Shown one piece after another: positions 34,232 through 42,526 of a stretch of 51,726 nucleotides of DNA. Within the stretch, counting starts at the first letter, position 1, and the number at the start of each line of letters is the position of its first letter. The position numbers and the translations under genes were made by a program. The notes below the pieces were generated by a model, which searched no databases, was not told where the DNA came from, and worked only from the letters and a program-made list of their open reading frames with translations. Source of the stretch: Flavobacterium collinsii (GTDB lineage: Bacteria; Bacteroidota; Bacteroidia; Flavobacteriales; Flavobacteriaceae); the NCBI RefSeq assembly GCF_902804485.1, contig NZ_CADCST010000073.1:1-51726 (forward strand), in the 5' to 3' direction.

Positions 34232-36559
34232 TTAATATTGTTTCTTATTCGGTTTTGAACTCATATAAAAAGTAATTTTTCCGCCATTGATAACATCTTC
34301 ATGTTTCAAGAAAGGTTGGTCAAGCTTTTTACCATTCAATAAAACCTTGCTTACAAACACATTTTTATCGGATTGATTTACCGTTTCGACTTCAAATTTC
34401 TTTCCGTTTTCCAGATTAAAAACTGCTTTTTTCACTAATGGACTCCCTAATGCATACTCGTCAGAGCCCGGAGCAACCGGATAAAATCCTAAACTGCTAA
34501 AAATGTACCAGGCACTCATTTGTCCAAAATCATCATTTCCTCCTAAACCGTCGGCTCCGTTTCGGTACATTTTTTTTAGGATCATCCTGATTTTGTCCTG
34601 AGCTTTCCATGGCGAATTCGTCCAATTGTACAAATAAACAACATGATGAGAAGGTTCGTTTCCATGAACATAATTCCCGATGATACCATCTCTTGTAATG
34701 TCTTCTGTATTTTCAAAATATTTATCCGGTAAATGCATATTAAACAAGGAATCCAAACGAACTTTAAACTTCTCATTCCCTCCCATCATTTGAATCATAT
34801 CTGCTGGATCCTGCGGAACATACAAACTGTAATTCCACGAGTTTCCTTCAATGAAACCCTGACCGTGTGTATCCAGCGGATCAAATTCTTTCTTGAAAGT
34901 TCCGTCGTTTAATTTAGGACGCATAAACCCCGTCTTAGCATCGTACACATTTTTATAATTTTTAGATCTTTCGATGAACTCTTTATAAATTTCTGTTTTG
35001 CCTAACTTTTTTGCGGCCTGTGCAATCGCCCAGTCATCATAAGCATACTCCAGTGTTTTCGAAACCGAAGCACCGTTTTTGTCTTCAGGAACATAACCCT
35101 TTGTCATATAATATTCCAATCCGTCATAATAAGGTACTTTTGCAGTGTTGACACAAGCCTGAAGTGCTTTTTCAGCATTAAAATGAGTATTACCTTTTAC
35201 AATCGCGTCCGCAATTACAGAAACGGAATGATAGCCAATCATGCACCAATTTTCATTAGCATAATGCGACCAAATTGGTAACATCTTATGCACACTTTGA
35301 TCAGAATGTGCCAACATCGAACTAATCATATCTGAGTTTCGTGTTGGCTGCACCAAGTTGAATAACGGATGCAAAGCACGATAGGTATCCCATAACGAGT
35401 AACTGGTATAGTTTTTAAAATTTTCAGTTTTATGAACGTTCATATCCAGACCTTTGTAGTTCCCGTCTAAATCCATGTATTCGGTCGGACCTAAAAAGGC
35501 GTGATACATAGCTGTGTAAAAATTTACCAAATCTTCTTTCTGAATGGTCTCCACCTGAATTTTGTTCAACTCATTATTCCACACTTCCTGACTTTGCTTT
35601 TTTACTTTTTCGAAATCCCAACCCGGAACTTCTTTTTTCATATTTTCGAGTGCACCGGCAGAACTTACCGGCGATAAAGCCATTTTTATTTTGACTTTCT
35701 CTCCCTCTTCTGTATTAAAATCAAAAAACAATTTTAAGTTCTGACCCGCCATTTCTGGAAAATTTTTCGTCTGGTCAAACCTTCCCCAAAAACCTCTGTA
35801 CACGCTTTTTTCTAATGCTGCCTGACCGTAGCTCTTAATAGGCTTACTAAAGGCCATAGCAAAATAGACTGTTCTGGTTCTCGCCCAGCCGTTTGTCTGA
35901 CGGTAGCCTGTAATCAAAGTATCATTTTCTACACGAACAAAAGTCCATACATTTTTTTTGTCATAATTGTAAATTCCCGAGTTGAGATCTAAAATTACAT
36001 GTGCTTCATCCGACTTTGGAAAGGTATACTGGTGCATTCCTACACGTGTTGTCGCTGTAAGTTCGGCTTTAATTTTATGGTCTTCCAAAAGCACACTGTA
36101 ATAGGCTGGTTCTGCTTTTTCGGTGGTATGGGAAAATGCCGATCGGTAACCTGATAATGGTTTTGAAGCAACACCCGGATTCAATTGTAATTTTCCTGTT
36201 GTCGGCATAATTAGAAAGTCGCCTAAATCAGAATGTCCTGTCCCACTAAAATGAGTGTGACTAAATCCTACGATTGTTTTATCTTCATATTGATATCCCG
36301 CACAATATTTATAGACATCTCCGTTGTATTTTCCATTTGTACTGTAAGCTATAGTATCGGTTTCAGGACTCAACTGTACACTTCCAAACGGAACTGTTGC
36401 ACCGGGATAGGTATGTCCCATTTTGGCTGTCCCAATCATAGGATCAACGTACTGAATCAGATCTCGTTTTTCAGTCGTTTTCTTCTGAGCATTTCCGGTA
36501 TAACCGAATATTAAGAAGGATAATCCAAAAACAAAATTTCTACAATTTATTCTATTCAT
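34232..36559 (-). CDS. GH92 alpha-mannosidase, exported
   Basis: The 775-residue protein has a Sec signal peptide (cleavage after G-N-A-Q, about residue 25). GH92 blocks are clear: G-H-T-Y-P-G-A-T-V-P-F-G, G-F-S-H-T-H-F-S-G-T-G, W-D-T-Y-R-A-L-H-P, E-G-N-S-W-N-Y, G-N-E-P-S-H-H and G-N-D-D-F-G-Q-M-S-A-W-Y. GH92 enzymes are Ca2+-dependent exo-alpha-mannosidases acting on N-glycan or yeast-type mannosides, with a general acid Glu and Asp bases in these blocks. It is not near susCD genes, so it acts as a stand-alone enzyme. A 12-bp palindrome at 36611-36622 lies upstream. Confidence 0.95.
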   Translation of the reverse strand: MNRINCRNFVFGLSFLIFGYTGNAQKKTTEKRDLIQYVDPMIGTAKMGHTYPGATVPFGSVQLSPETDTIAYSTNGKYNGDVYKYCAGYQYEDKTIVGFSHTHFSGTGHSDLGDFLIMPTTGKLQLNPGVASKPLSGYRSAFSHTTEKAEPAYYSVLLEDHKIKAELTATTRVGMHQYTFPKSDEAHVILDLNSGIYNYDKKNVWTFVRVENDTLITGYRQTNGWARTRTVYFAMAFSKPIKSYGQAALEKSVYRGFWGRFDQTKNFPEMAGQNLKLFFDFNTEEGEKVKIKMALSPVSSAGALENMKKEVPGWDFEKVKKQSQEVWNNELNKIQVETIQKEDLVNFYTAMYHAFLGPTEYMDLDGNYKGLDMNVHKTENFKNYTSYSLWDTYRALHPLFNLVQPTRNSDMISSMLAHSDQSVHKMLPIWSHYANENWCMIGYHSVSVIADAIVKGNTHFNAEKALQACVNTAKVPYYDGLEYYMTKGYVPEDKNGASVSKTLEYAYDDWAIAQAAKKLGKTEIYKEFIERSKNYKNVYDAKTGFMRPKLNDGTFKKEFDPLDTHGQGFIEGNSWNYSLYVPQDPADMIQMMGGNEKFKVRLDSLFNMHLPDKYFENTEDITRDGIIGNYVHGNEPSHHVVYLYNWTNSPWKAQDKIRMILKKMYRNGADGLGGNDDFGQMSAWYIFSSLGFYPVAPGSDEYALGSPLVKKAVFNLENGKKFEVETVNQSDKNVFVSKVLLNGKKLDQPFLKHEDVINGGKITFYMSSKPNKKQY

Positions 36560-36610
36560 TAGTTTTCTTTTAATGATTACTTTTTGCTTAAAACAGTATC
36601 TGGCATTTAC

Positions 36611-36622
36611 TAAATCGATTTA
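36611..36622. promoter_or_regulatory. 12-bp palindrome TAAATCGATTTA upstream of the GH92 gene
   Basis: It is perfect, has a central CG, and lies 51 bp before the GH92 start codon, within the divergent region shared with the gene at 36736. The form suits a LacI/GalR-type operator, but no such regulator is in the window. Confidence 0.4.
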
Positions 36623-36703
36623 CCAATACTTTCAAGTTTGAAAAATACAACAAAATATGCTTTTTAAAAAATATAAAATTATCAGATCTCGAAAGCTTTT
36701 AAA

Positions 36704-36711
36704 TATCTTTG
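36704..36711 (+). promoter_or_regulatory. -7 promoter box (TATCTTTG) for the gene at 36736
   Basis: Exact TANNTTTG match, 24 bp before the start codon. The same octamer precedes purM, the type II glutamine synthetase gene and terC. Confidence 0.6.
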
Positions 36712-36735
36712 ATTCTGTAAAATGTCACAGCGCAC

Positions 36736-37359
36736 ATGAAAAAATATATTTTATTGTGGATCTTTTTCTATACCACATTCGGCTTTGCACAAAAAAAAGA
36801 GATTCACAGACTAACAAAAAAAGAGATCACACAAAGGGGACTCAACAACCTTACAGATTTTCCAATCTATAGAGCACTAGAATGTTCAGATAAAGGCGGT
36901 GTGTATGAATTACTTTTCTGCGAAAACCAAAAAATAATTTCGAAAAAAGACACTTTAAATACGAAAATCCAAGCCATTTTTGTCCAGAATGACCATGGGG
37001 GTTTTCTTGAAAAATGGAGAATTAATGATTTATTGGAAGACAGTAATCCTAAAGAAACTACTATCTATTTTTGGACAAAATACTGCAGTACGACAGATCT
37101 TGACGGAGATGGGCTTATCGATCCGGTAATTGTTTACGGTACGAGAACGGAATACAACGAGATAAGGCGCGTTAAAATTATTACGATCTCTCACAATAAA
37201 AAATATGTAATTCGTGCTGTAGAATGCGATCTGGATTATTGCAGAAGTTTTAAAAAGGATTCAACCTGGAATTTACTTCCTCTAAAAACAAGAACCTACC
37301 TTAATTCATTAGTTGAAAGGTTAAGAAAGGAGCAAAATTTACTTTTGAAAGACGGATAA
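36736..37359 (+). CDS. Secreted protein resembling the M949_RS01915 surface-polysaccharide-linked family
   Basis: The 207-residue protein has a Sec signal peptide (residues 1-19, G-F-A-Q). The core has C-S-D-K-G-G-V-Y-E-L-L-F-C-E, N-D-H-G-G-F-L-E-K-W and a calcium-like D-L-D-G-D-G-L-I-D-P loop. Several Cys (C-S-D, F-C-E, Y-C-S, E-C-D, Y-C-R) suggest disulfides in the periplasm. The family name comes from a genetic link to surface polysaccharide in a fish pathogen; I recognise it from memory, so the family call is tentative. Confidence 0.65.
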   Translation: MKKYILLWIFFYTTFGFAQKKEIHRLTKKEITQRGLNNLTDFPIYRALECSDKGGVYELLFCENQKIISKKDTLNTKIQAIFVQNDHGGFLEKWRINDLLEDSNPKETTIYFWTKYCSTTDLDGDGLIDPVIVYGTRTEYNEIRRVKIITISHNKKYVIRAVECDLDYCRSFKKDSTWNLLPLKTRTYLNSLVERLRKEQNLLLKDG

Positions 37360-37377
37360 GTAGATCGTTATGGGTTT

Positions 37378-37426
37378 GAATTATGAATTATGAATTATGA
37401 ATTATGAGTTGTGAATTATGAGTTGT
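37378..37426 (+). repeat. Seven tandem heptamers (GAATTAT/GAGTTGT)
   Basis: Units 1-4 and 6 are GAATTAT, and units 5 and 7 are GAGTTGT. The array starts 19 bp after the stop codon. It is contiguous, without spacers. Confidence 0.92.
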
Positions 37427-37434
37427 GTTTAAGA

Positions 37435-37590
37435 GTTCCGTAGGAACGAAATATTTATAGCAACAGATTTCAATCCGTTGAAAAAAATCACACGACACGT
37501 TCAAAAGTTCTGTAGGAACGAAATATTTATAGCAACGGATTTCAATCCGTTGAAAAAATCATACGACAAGTTCAAAAGTTCCAGCGGGAT
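37435..37590 (+). repeat. Tandem duplicate of a 71-72-bp palindromic unit
   Basis: Two near-identical units start at 37435 and 37507, and a third is cut off after 37578. Each holds a mini-hairpin (GTTCC-GTA-GGAAC in unit 1) and a second hairpin CAACGGATT/AATCCGTTG. One member of the second hairpin has a base change (CAACAGATT) that breaks one pair. Confidence 0.9.
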
Positions 37591-37744
37591 GGCACATATT
37601 ATAATGGTATTTTTTTAAAACAAATTATACGTTTGCAATGGGTTTGTAAAATGGACCGAACCGGTGGTTCTTCTTTTGCTCTTGCGACATTTAATCCGGA
37701 TTAAAATCCGGTCCTACAATATGGGTCGAGGCTAGCGCCTCTTT

Positions 37745-38350
37745 TTAAAGCTTACTTTTTAAATTTTCCTTTACCTCATCAAACCATTCGTTTTGCAGGA
37801 TGCTCAACACAATAGAATCACGACGAACATCACTATTTGCAGTTGGCATATGACTTCTTAAAACGCCTTCAACTTTACAGCCGATACTTTTCATGGCAGC
37901 AATACTTCGTTCGTTATTATTATCGGCACGAAATTCTACTCGTTCCATACCAAGTGTTTCAAAGGCAAATTGCAGCAATAAAAATTTACAGTGTTTATTC
38001 AATCCGGTTCCTCTAAAAGCTGATCCGTACCAGGTAAACCCAAGCTGAAGTGTTTTATACTCCAGATTCATGTCGTAGAAACGAGTTGTACCTGCATATT
38101 TTTGAGTTTTTTTATCGAAAACTATAAACGGAAATTCTTTTTGATTCTCTCGTGCTTTTATCGCTAACTGAATATATTTGATCAGATTTTCTTTTCCATC
38201 TGCACCTACGAGTGAGTACTTCCAGGTTTCGGGTTCGTTGATAGAAATTTCCAATAAATTATCGACATCTGATTCTTGTAAAGGACGTAATAAAACGGAA
38301 TCGTCTTCTAAAATGATATTGTCTGAAAAACTGAAATTTGATTTTGTCAT
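37745..38350 (-). CDS. GNAT-family N-acetyltransferase (RimJ/RimL type)
   Basis: The 201-residue protein has the GNAT fold: D-S-V-L-L-R-P-L-Q-E-S-D at the start, L-Q-L-G-F-T-W-Y on beta 4, the acetyl-CoA pyrophosphate loop F-R-G-T-G-L-N-K-H (about 112-120), and V-E-F-R-A-D-N-N-N-E-R-S-I-A-A-M-K-S-I-G-C typical of RimL-like enzymes. It acetylates an N-terminus or a small amine; the substrate is unknown. It stands alone. Confidence 0.9.
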   Translation of the reverse strand: MTKSNFSFSDNIILEDDSVLLRPLQESDVDNLLEISINEPETWKYSLVGADGKENLIKYIQLAIKARENQKEFPFIVFDKKTQKYAGTTRFYDMNLEYKTLQLGFTWYGSAFRGTGLNKHCKFLLLQFAFETLGMERVEFRADNNNERSIAAMKSIGCKVEGVLRSHMPTANSDVRRDSIVLSILQNEWFDEVKENLKSKL

Positions 38351-38686
38351 GGCTTATATTTTTGTGTGTCTCTGCGAAATCTTTGTGCGACTTTGTGTTA
38401 GAGCTATTTCGCAAAGATTCACGAAAATACTCAAAGATTCACAAAGAAAAAATATTGATAAAAGAATAAAACACAATTGTATAAAAAATATTTAATATCT
38501 GTAGTCCCTACGGGACAAATGCGGGGGGGATTTTGTTTTTTTTCTATCAATATGTAATCTCTACGAGATTTGTCTTGTTCGTTATATTGTAAAATGAGAT
38601 ATTGGCTAAATTTATAAACATTCAATCTTTTAAATAATTTATTTTTGTTTGAGAAACCAAAAAATCACATTTAAATAACTAAATAA
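38351..38686. other. Intergenic region with degenerate word repeats and two TAC-loop mini-hairpins
   Basis: No credible gene in these 336 bases. From about 38370 to 38450, words such as GCGAAATCTTTGTG face TTCGCAAAGATTCACG. At 38504-38516 and 38556-38570 two short hairpins share the loop TAC. Confidence 0.7.
38504..38570 (+). repeat. Pair of mini-hairpins with constant TAC loop
   Basis: GTCCC-TAC-GGGAC lies at 38504-38516 and AATCTC-TAC-GAGATT at 38556-38570. The stems differ at most positions yet both pair perfectly. The unit at 37435 read on the minus strand is GTTCC-TAC-GGAAC, so a third stem shares the same loop. Confidence 0.8.
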
Positions 38687-39022
38687 ATGAACCATTTTGA
38701 TGTCATATTAGAATCTCTTAAAAATCAAAAAAAGAGTATTGAGGAAAAAATTTCCCTTGAAATTGGGAATAAAAACCTTTTGATTATTGAAAAAGAAAAA
38801 ATAAAGCAAGCTATTTATTGGTTGTCGTTGATTGGTAATTTACAAATTGAAAATTGTAGAGTAGAAAAGTCAATCACCATTCCTGATTTAGGATTTTGTG
38901 ATGCAAGATTGGTACTTGATCCTGAGAGTGATAATCCTGAAATGTGGTCTGATTTTAAAATAAACGACGAAACGGTCTTATTAGATTCCGGTGATATTAT
39001 TTTAAAATTAAAAAAACGCTAA
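38687..39022 (+). CDS. Small protein of unknown function
   Basis: The 111-residue cytoplasmic-looking protein has an N-terminal helical half rich in Lys/Glu (about 1-50). The beta-rich half contains D-L-G-F-C-D-A-R-L-V-L-D-P and ends in a Lys-rich tail. No family recognised. The ORF is well separated from its neighbours and closed by a good hairpin, which supports it being a real gene. Confidence 0.65.
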   Translation: MNHFDVILESLKNQKKSIEEKISLEIGNKNLLIIEKEKIKQAIYWLSLIGNLQIENCRVEKSITIPDLGFCDARLVLDPESDNPEMWSDFKINDETVLLDSGDIILKLKKR

Positions 39023-39031
39023 AATTAGAAC

Positions 39032-39058
39032 CCTAACAGGTTTTAAAATCCTGTTAGG
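39032..39058. terminator. Bidirectional terminator between convergent small genes
   Basis: A 9-bp perfect stem (CCTAACAGG with CCTGTTAGG) closes a 9-base A/T loop and is followed by ATTTTATC. Confidence 0.85.
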
Positions 39059-39065
39059 ATTTTAT

Positions 39066-39422
39066 CTACTCACTCATTTCATCATAACGCTCCGGTACTT
39101 GCGGATCGTAGAGCGGACATTTGAATTCTTCCATCAGTTCTACCAGCTTGTTCATCGTTTTTCCTTCGGTTCCGTAACAATCGATTTTGATGCTTTGCGG
39201 TGTAGTAATTACCTGAAATGCTCCTTTTCCTCCGTCGTTTTTCCAACTATTTTCATCTACTCTCTCCCATTGAGAAAAAACCGAGTTGATTCTGTTTAAA
39301 ATAACCTCAACGGGAAGGGTCTCAAGACCTTCTACTTCTTCTTTTTCCACAAGGGCTTCATAAACTTCATGATGGTTTAAATAAACCTCTTCTAAATATC
39401 TCCAAAAAAGTAATTCGTACAT
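39066..39422 (-). CDS. Small acidic protein of unknown function
   Basis: The 118-residue product is strongly acidic, with no signal peptide. The N-terminus is helical (F-W-R-Y-L-E-E-V-Y-L-N-H-H-E-V-Y-E-A-L). The C-terminal half has short beta strands (A-F-Q-V-I-T-T-P, S-I-K-I-D-C-Y-G). No family recognised. It follows purM on the same strand, separated by a hairpin-rich repeat. Confidence 0.65.
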   Translation of the reverse strand: MYELLFWRYLEEVYLNHHEVYEALVEKEEVEGLETLPVEVILNRINSVFSQWERVDENSWKNDGGKGAFQVITTPQSIKIDCYGTEGKTMNKLVELMEEFKCPLYDPQVPERYDEMSE

Positions 39423-39457
39423 AACCTGATGTTTTTTTTAGCCCCGATAGCAGTGAA

Positions 39458-39491
39458 AACCCTTTTGTGCCGGGGTTCGGCATAAAAGGTT
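39458..39491. repeat. REP-like hairpin between purM and the small acidic gene
   Basis: Arms at 39458-39471 and 39479-39491 pair almost perfectly (one bulge, one wobble) around a GGGGTTC loop. Outside it, GCCCCGATAG (39441-39450) and GCGGATAGCGGGA (39494-39506) are partly repeated words. Further right, AAAGGTTCTG and CAGAACCTTT face each other near 39540 and 39585, and could end purM transcription. Confidence 0.7.
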
Positions 39492-39612
39492 GCAGCGGAT
39501 AGCGGGATTAGCTACTAAAATGCTAATGATTAATAAAAAAGGTTCTGTGTAAACTCCAGTATAAAAAACCTTTGCAACTCAGAACCTTTGAACCTTTATA
39601 ACTCAAAAAATA

Positions 39613-40791
39613 TTAATATTCGAATGTTCCGTATTCACTGGTAATGGTAAGTCTTTTAGCAGTTGCTGCTTCTACTCTACCAACAATTTGTGCGTCTACA
39701 TTAAATGATTTTGAAATTGCAATAATGTCTTGTGCAATATTTTCGGGAACATAAATTTCCATACGGTGACCGCAATTGAAAACCTGATACATTTCTTTCC
39801 AATCGGTTTTAGATTGCTCCTGAATTAACTTGAATAATGGCGGAACCGGAAATAAATTGTCTTTTATAATATGTAAGTTCTGAACGAAATGTAAAATCTT
39901 AGTCTGAGCTCCTCCACTGCAATGCACCATTCCGTGAATATCATTTGGCGTATAAGTATCCAAAATTTTCTTAATGATTGGCGCATACGTTCTGGTTGGA
40001 GAAAGAACCAGTTGCCCAGCATTTATTGGACTGTTTTCGACAGCATCCGTTAAATTTACCTGACCTGAATAAATTAATTCTTCGGGTACAGCTGCATCGT
40101 AACTTTCCGGGTATTTCACTGCCAGATATTTTCCGAAAACGTCATGACGTGCAGAAGTTAATCCGTTGCTTCCCATTCCTCCGTTATAGCTTTTTTCGTA
40201 AGTAGCCTGACCAAAAGAAGACAATCCAACAATTACATCTCCAGCTTTTATGTTGGCATTATCTACCACATCACTTCGTTTCATACGAGCAGTTACAGTA
40301 GAATCTACAATAATAGTACGAACAACATCACCAACATCGGCAGTTTCACCTCCTGTTGAATGGATGGTTACACCAAAAGATTTTAATTCGTTGATTAATT
40401 CTTCGGTACCGTTGATAATCGCCGAAATGACCTCGGCCGGAATTAAGTTTTTGTTTCTTCCAATTGTTGACGAAAGCAAAATATTGTCGGTTGCGCCTAC
40501 GCACAATAAGTCATCAATATTCATGATTAAAGCATCCTGAGCAATTCCTTTCCAAACCGAAATATCTCCGGTTTCTTTCCAGTACATATACGCTAACGAT
40601 GATTTTGTACCGGCACCGTCAGCATGCATAATCAAACAGTGCTCCTGATCTTGTGTTAAATAATCAGGTACAATTTTACAAAATGCCTGCGGGAATAAAC
40701 CTTTATCAATATTTTTTATGGCGTTGTGTACGTCTTCTTTTGATGCCGAAACACCTCTTTGTGCGTACCTTTTGCTAGAATCTGAACTCAT
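39613..40791 (-). CDS. purM: Phosphoribosylformylglycinamidine cyclo-ligase (AIR synthase)
   Basis: The 392-residue protein catalyses FGAM + ATP to AIR, the fifth step of purine synthesis, in the cytoplasm. PurM-type segments are visible: H-A-D-G-A-G-T-K-S, the A-Q-D-A-L-I-M-N-I-D-D-L loop, I-H-S-T-G-G-E-T-A-D-V-G-D-V, and M-V-H-C-S-G-G-A-Q-T-K. The length is somewhat longer than enterobacterial PurM (about 345), as in other Bacteroidota. I set the start at M-S-S-D-S-S-K: the open frame continues 35 codons upstream, but that stretch contains a -7 box (40818-40825) and a terminator. Confidence 0.92.
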   Translation of the reverse strand: MSSDSSKRYAQRGVSASKEDVHNAIKNIDKGLFPQAFCKIVPDYLTQDQEHCLIMHADGAGTKSSLAYMYWKETGDISVWKGIAQDALIMNIDDLLCVGATDNILLSSTIGRNKNLIPAEVISAIINGTEELINELKSFGVTIHSTGGETADVGDVVRTIIVDSTVTARMKRSDVVDNANIKAGDVIVGLSSFGQATYEKSYNGGMGSNGLTSARHDVFGKYLAVKYPESYDAAVPEELIYSGQVNLTDAVENSPINAGQLVLSPTRTYAPIIKKILDTYTPNDIHGMVHCSGGAQTKILHFVQNLHIIKDNLFPVPPLFKLIQEQSKTDWKEMYQVFNCGHRMEIYVPENIAQDIIAISKSFNVDAQIVGRVEAATAKRLTITSEYGTFEY

Positions 40792-40817
40792 GTAACTTAG
40801 TTTGTGTTGATGTGGTG

Positions 40818-40825
40818 CAAAGATA
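40818..40825 (-). promoter_or_regulatory. -7 promoter box (TATCTTTG) for purM
   Basis: Exact TANNTTTG on the minus strand, 26 bp before the ATG at 40791. It lies inside the open upstream extension of purM, arguing against a longer protein. Confidence 0.65.
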
Positions 40826-40870
40826 ATCCCTTTTTTTAATTCTTTGATTGATTCGTATGTCTGATTCGCA

Positions 40871-40909
40871 AAAAAAATCGGCAGGTTTTTAGGCACTGCC
40901 GATTTTTTT
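40871..40909 (-). terminator. Terminator of the curli operon's last gene
   Basis: 14-base complementary arms (40871-40884 and 40896-40909, core ATCGGCAG/CTGCCGAT) enclose an 11-base loop, and the arms include T/A-runs. It lies 38 bp after the stop of the lipoprotein gene at 40948. Confidence 0.9.
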
Positions 40910-40947
40910 CTATAAAATTGGTTATCAAAAATTGAGTTTTTAGTATT

Positions 40948-42435
40948 TTACCTCCAATCCGGCATTGAGGCGTTCTGAAATAGTGTTGTTCTGGAGCCAT
41001 TACTATTGCTACTGGAAATAGTAACTTTTTGTATCGTGTTGGCTGATAAACCATCATTTGAGGTATTGACATAAATCAGCTCTGCTTCATTTGGAGAGAA
41101 TTTTACATCGAAATCATTAAATCCATTTGGTTTTTGACTTGCCAGTTCGGTTGAAGTATTGGTAGCAACATTGTAAATAAATATTCTGGAGTCTAATCGT
41201 CTGTAAGTCGAATTTTCGAATCCTGAAATATCTCTGGTATAAGCAATTTTACTATTGTCTACAGAAATACTAATACCACTTGCTCCACCTGTTACTCCGG
41301 AAAGTACCTGATACAACACATCACCGGCGGTATTGATCACATATATCTCAACATTGTAACCCGACATATCATTTACTTTAAGTACAATTTGTGACCCGTC
41401 CTGACTCCATTCACATTCTGAAATGAATTTTCCGTTTGGCGTTTTAAACAATTGAATCAATCCCGATCCGTCAGAATCAATGCGATACAATCTATCAAAA
41501 TTTGGATAAATAATTTGTCTTCCGTTGGTGCTCCAGCAATAATTCACATGCTCCATATTAAATCCTGCTATAGGTATAAAGTTTGTGATTTTTTTGACAT
41601 CAGTACCATCCGGATTCATTGTGAAAATTTGATTTAATGAGCCGTCAGAACTTATATAAGCAATTCTGTTGATGCTTAAATTTTTTCTCGGTCTGTAGCT
41701 GTTTACTTCGGCAGATGACAGCTGAAGTTCGTTTCCGGATTCATCGGCGGTATAAATGACGTTGTTATTTTTTACTTTTTTAACATACAAATATCTCGGA
41801 TTTGGAAATGCTAAAGTCGTAAAGGAGTTTGTAACACTATTTATTGGTTTATTAATTCCATCATCGGCTGTTACCTGCCAATAGTATTTCGTACTAAAAC
41901 TTAAACCTGAAATGTTAAGTTTTGTGTCTTTTAAACTGGCATAGGTTTTAGTTTCGTCTGTTGTTCCGTTTTTCACCGTAACGGTATAGGTCATCGGATC
42001 TGATTCCGGATCTTTTGCCGTCCAGGTTAAATCTAGTGTTAGCGGTTGTCCTATAGCATTGTCTGTAGGCGCGGTTAATACGGGAACATCTGGTGGTTTG
42101 TTGTTGGCAGTAGAGACTTGCAACTCAAAAATAATCTGAGCTGTTATGTCTTTCTCAACGGTCGCAGGTTCAAATCTGGCGGTAAAACCATCTTTCTGTG
42201 CTTGAAAAGAGTATTTTCCCATTGTTATATTATCTATCTCGAAATATCCGTCTTTATCCGAAAATACGGTACTCGTAGTTGGGCTTGAAGAAATACGTGC
42301 GTTTTCTATTCCTTCATATGTTCGGGCATCTACTACTCTTCCTTTTATTGCTCCCGTTCCTGTTTCATCGATTTGATCTTCACTACAAGAAACCAAAAGC
42401 ATAAAGCATATCAATATTTTTAGTCCTATTTTCAT
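40948..42435 (-). CDS. Lipoprotein with CarboxypepD_reg, Fn3-like and beta-propeller-like domains, at the end of the curli operon
   Basis: The 495-residue protein has lipid Cys17. Domains: a carboxypeptidase regulatory-like sandwich at about 28-105 (I-K-G-R-V-V-D-A-R-T-Y-E-G-I), a fibronectin-III-like domain at about 115-212 (ending in a Y-Y-W-Q-V-T-A-D-D-G strand), and TolB/WD40-type propeller repeats at about 218-495 (I-F-T-M-N-P-D-G-T-D-V-K-K-I-T, Y-R-I-D-S-D-G-S-G-L, S-P-N-E-A-E-L-I-Y-V). It is probably envelope-anchored and protein-binding. It lies 91 bp after csgG on the same strand with no visible terminator between, so a role in curli anchoring or assembly is possible but unproven. 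Confidence 0.85.
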   Translation of the reverse strand: MKIGLKILICFMLLVSCSEDQIDETGTGAIKGRVVDARTYEGIENARISSSPTTSTVFSDKDGYFEIDNITMGKYSFQAQKDGFTARFEPATVEKDITAQIIFELQVSTANNKPPDVPVLTAPTDNAIGQPLTLDLTWTAKDPESDPMTYTVTVKNGTTDETKTYASLKDTKLNISGLSFSTKYYWQVTADDGINKPINSVTNSFTTLAFPNPRYLYVKKVKNNNVIYTADESGNELQLSSAEVNSYRPRKNLSINRIAYISSDGSLNQIFTMNPDGTDVKKITNFIPIAGFNMEHVNYCWSTNGRQIIYPNFDRLYRIDSDGSGLIQLFKTPNGKFISECEWSQDGSQIVLKVNDMSGYNVEIYVINTAGDVLYQVLSGVTGGASGISISVDNSKIAYTRDISGFENSTYRRLDSRIFIYNVATNTSTELASQKPNGFNDFDVKFSPNEAELIYVNTSNDGLSANTIQKVTISSSNSNGSRTTLFQNASMPDWR

Positions 42436-42526
42436 TGCGGTCTTGATTTTGTTAAACTTATATTGACTTTTTTCTCTATTTGTTCTCGAAAAAATATCGT
42501 TCTATTACAGTGTATGTATTGACGAA

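Larger units (their letters stand above)
37360..37744. other. Repeat-rich intergenic region between convergent genes
   Basis: No gene. It contains a 7-base tandem array (37378-37426), a duplicated 71-72-base unit (37435-37577), a self-complementary AATCCGGATT segment near 37692, and a GAGGC/GCCTC hairpin at about 37729-37742 followed by Ts that can terminate the upstream gene. Confidence 0.75.

Noticed and set aside
34232..36559. GH92 as part of the PUL at 2.4-12 kb
   Set aside because: It is over 20 kb away, on the other strand, and separated by housekeeping genes.
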